Positions 62,509-64,000 of a stretch of DNA of 64,000 nucleotides are shown here, in pieces. The notes beneath the pieces were generated by a model. It worked only from the letters and a program-made list of their open reading frames with translations, was not told the origin of the DNA and made no database searches. Source of the stretch: Ignavibacteria bacterium (GTDB lineage Bacteria > Bacteroidota > Ignavibacteria > SZUA-365); contig JADKJW010000006.1 of the NCBI GenBank assembly GCA_016720835.1, positions 1 through 64,000 of the forward strand, in the 5' to 3' direction. Made by a program: the position numbers and the translations under genes. How positions within the stretch are numbered: the stretch's first letter is position 1; the number at the start of each line of letters is the position of its first letter.

Positions 62509-64000
62509 ATGACACAGCACCCGTTCCGCTTCGCTTTCGTCTGTACGCTCGTTCTCGCGGCGGCAATGCGCACAAGCGCGCAACAGCCGTTCTGGGAGAA
62601 AGTCTCGACCGCGATGTACTGTGAATGGTCCGTCGCCTTCGGGGCTCCGGGAACCCTCTACCTGTCGGATGGATACACGGGCGTGCTGCGCAGCACGGAC
62701 GATGGCACCCGCTGGGAGCCGAAGAACAGCGGCCTCGAACGCAGGGCCGTCTTCGCTCTCCTCACAGCCCCCAACGGCACGCTGTTCGCCGGAACGGACC
62801 GCGGCATGTATCGGAGCTTGGACGGGGCCCAGACGTGGGAACCTGCATCGTCGGGCATGCCGGACCAGGCGGTCTACTCCATCACCAACGGACCGGGCAA
62901 TACGCTTCTCGCTGCGCAGCCTTACGGGCTGTATCGCAGCGACGATCTGGGGAACAGCTGGTCTGAAATCACGCTGCCGATCTCTTCAGGTATGTATCGT
63001 GTGGCCGTGCTGCCGTCCGGCACGTTCGTCGTGACAGCAGGGACTGCGATTTTCTTTAGTAGTGACCAGGGTCAATCCTGGAGGATCTCCATACCCGCCT
63101 CCTCCTGGACGTCCCCGGTATGCGAGACTGCGAACGGAACCTTTGTTGTTACTTCAGGCGGAGCGTTGTATACGAGCACAGATCGAGGATCGACGTGGTC
63201 GGGCCGGAGATTCTCTCTCCTCGGGGAAATATCTGCACTTGTCACTGGATCAGATGGCAGCCTGTTTGCGTTCACGTGGGGCCTCGGTGTCGTCCGCACG
63301 ACGGACCTCGGAGACACATGGAGCCAGATCTCTCGTTCAACACACCCGGATGTGAAGTACGCGACACTCTTTCAATTCGACCCTCAGGACCGTCTCCTGA
63401 TCGCGGGTAGGCAGTCTGGCGTGTTCCGCATTCCCCCTGACAGCTCGGCCTGGGAGCAACTTCGGGGAAGCTATCCGCTGAATCGAGGAAATTTTTTAGG
63501 GACGGGGAGCCTGGCCGTGGGAAGAAACGGGGCGATTGTACTCTTTGGCGATGAAAATAACTTTGAAGGAGATCTCTGGATAAGCGGGGATGACGGAAAC
63601 ACTTGGACTTCCCCGATACGCCTTCCAGCCATTGATCTTGGAAGCACCAGATCTCTCACAGCGGGCGTGCTGGAACATTTCTACATGACGACCCAGGACT
63701 CACTCTACAGCAGTAATGATGACGCGCGGACGTGGACTGCCGCATCCTCACCGGGCAGGACGTTAAGGGCAGTGCAGCAAACTGCAACGGGAGCCCTGAT
63801 CGCCGGGACGGAGGATGGGATATTCAAAAGCAACGATGAGGGAAGAACGTGGAGAAACACCTCAAGGTCGACAGGCAACCGGGCGGTCTTTTCCATTGCA
63901 CAAGATCCGCATGGGATTCTGTACGCGCTGACCGGCTCCGGCACAATGATTGCCAGCAACGACGAGGGCGAGTCCTGGGCCCACCGTGCGTCCACTGGTT
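62509..64000 (+). CDS. Secreted Asp-box beta-propeller protein, 3' truncated by the window
   Basis: The frame opens at ATG 62509 (MTQHPFRFAFVCTLVLAAAM, signal peptide) and stays open to the right edge, about 497 codons. It contains many Asp-box blades: SLDGAQTWEPAS, SDDLGNSWSEIT, TTDLGDTWSQIS, SGDDGNTWTSPI and SNDEGRTWRNTS. Such propellers occur in sialidases and in two-component-like sensor or T9SS surface proteins; a C-terminal sorting domain would lie beyond the window. It resembles in style the protein at 55437. Its later part is less GC-rich than most neighbours. Confidence 0.82.
   Translation, partial: MTQHPFRFAFVCTLVLAAAMRTSAQQPFWEKVSTAMYCEWSVAFGAPGTLYLSDGYTGVLRSTDDGTRWEPKNSGLERRAVFALLTAPNGTLFAGTDRGMYRSLDGAQTWEPASSGMPDQAVYSITNGPGNTLLAAQPYGLYRSDDLGNSWSEITLPISSGMYRVAVLPSGTFVVTAGTAIFFSSDQGQSWRISIPASSWTSPVCETANGTFVVTSGGALYTSTDRGSTWSGRRFSLLGEISALVTGSDGSLFAFTWGLGVVRTTDLGDTWSQISRSTHPDVKYATLFQFDPQDRLLIAGRQSGVFRIPPDSSAWEQLRGSYPLNRGNFLGTGSLAVGRNGAIVLFGDENNFEGDLWISGDDGNTWTSPIRLPAIDLGSTRSLTAGVLEHFYMTTQDSLYSSNDDARTWTAASSPGRTLRAVQQTATGALIAGTEDGIFKSNDEGRTWRNTSRSTGNRAVFSIAQDPHGILYALTGSGTMIASNDEGESWAHRASTG

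Overview
The window looks like chromosomal DNA of a GC-rich member of the Bacteroidota/Ignavibacteriota (FCB) group. Three things support this. Secreted proteins end in type IX secretion (T9SS) sorting domains (for example NYPNPF near 38,630). A SusC-type TonB receptor is paired with a DUF4249 lipoprotein. At least two promoters have the Bacteroidota form, a TTG about 20 nt before TAnnTTTG (49,519-49,550 and 23,377-23,407). The exact lineage is inference. No rRNA, tRNA, phage, transposase or CRISPR array was recognised.

Bases 1-19,819 are one minus-strand surface-polysaccharide cluster headed by a NusG/UpxY-type antiterminator and gmd. It encodes parts of two amino-sugar pathways: RmlA plus FdtA/FdtB/acetyltransferase for a dTDP-3-acetamido-3,6-dideoxyhexose, and WlbA/WlbB/WlbC for UDP-2,3-diacetamido-2,3-dideoxyglucuronate. 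It also has RmlC, a 4-epimerase, a Wzy-like polymerase, an ABC-2 export permease and a glycosyltransferase. Between these genes sit small accessory cassettes: an AbiEii trio, an MntA/HepT trio, a second nucleotidyltransferase pair and two S23-type four-helix-bundle genes. The spaces between genes consist largely of related hairpin repeats and short G- or C-rich phrase repeats. These often begin at a stop codon and bracket the accessory cassettes, sometimes in inverted orientation.

Bases 19,925-23,094 (minus) hold etfB-etfA, a bifunctional-nuclease family gene and a TPR protein. Bases 23,415-30,226 (plus) are a copper/silver RND efflux operon with a small Cys/Met-rich secreted protein in front; the adaptor carries both an N-terminal metal-binding domain and a C-terminal cupredoxin domain. 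Bases 30,323-33,034 (minus) hold a cysteine synthase with a Cys-rich tail and a cysteine desulfurase. Two tandem parallel beta-helix surface proteins follow (33,305-38,862, plus).

Bases 38,903-45,283 (minus) are a tight five-gene unit: an HlyD-like fusion protein, a VTC polyphosphate polymerase domain protein, a DUF4956 membrane protein and two secreted CotH kinases. I consider it the most interesting functional system here. The rest holds a TonB receptor with its DUF4249 lipoprotein, a DinJ/YafQ pair, a beta-propeller lipoprotein, a B12-type radical SAM enzyme, HipAB, an SPFH protein, a T9SS-exported propeller protein, a large outer-membrane receptor, a DUF116 protein and the start of another propeller protein running off the right end.

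Five genes that otherwise look intact carry apparent single-base frameshifts (seven in total), mostly in GC-rich runs, and 7,430-7,585 is an implausible C/G homopolymer stretch. Sequencing error is the simplest explanation and should be ruled out before any of these is called a pseudogene.
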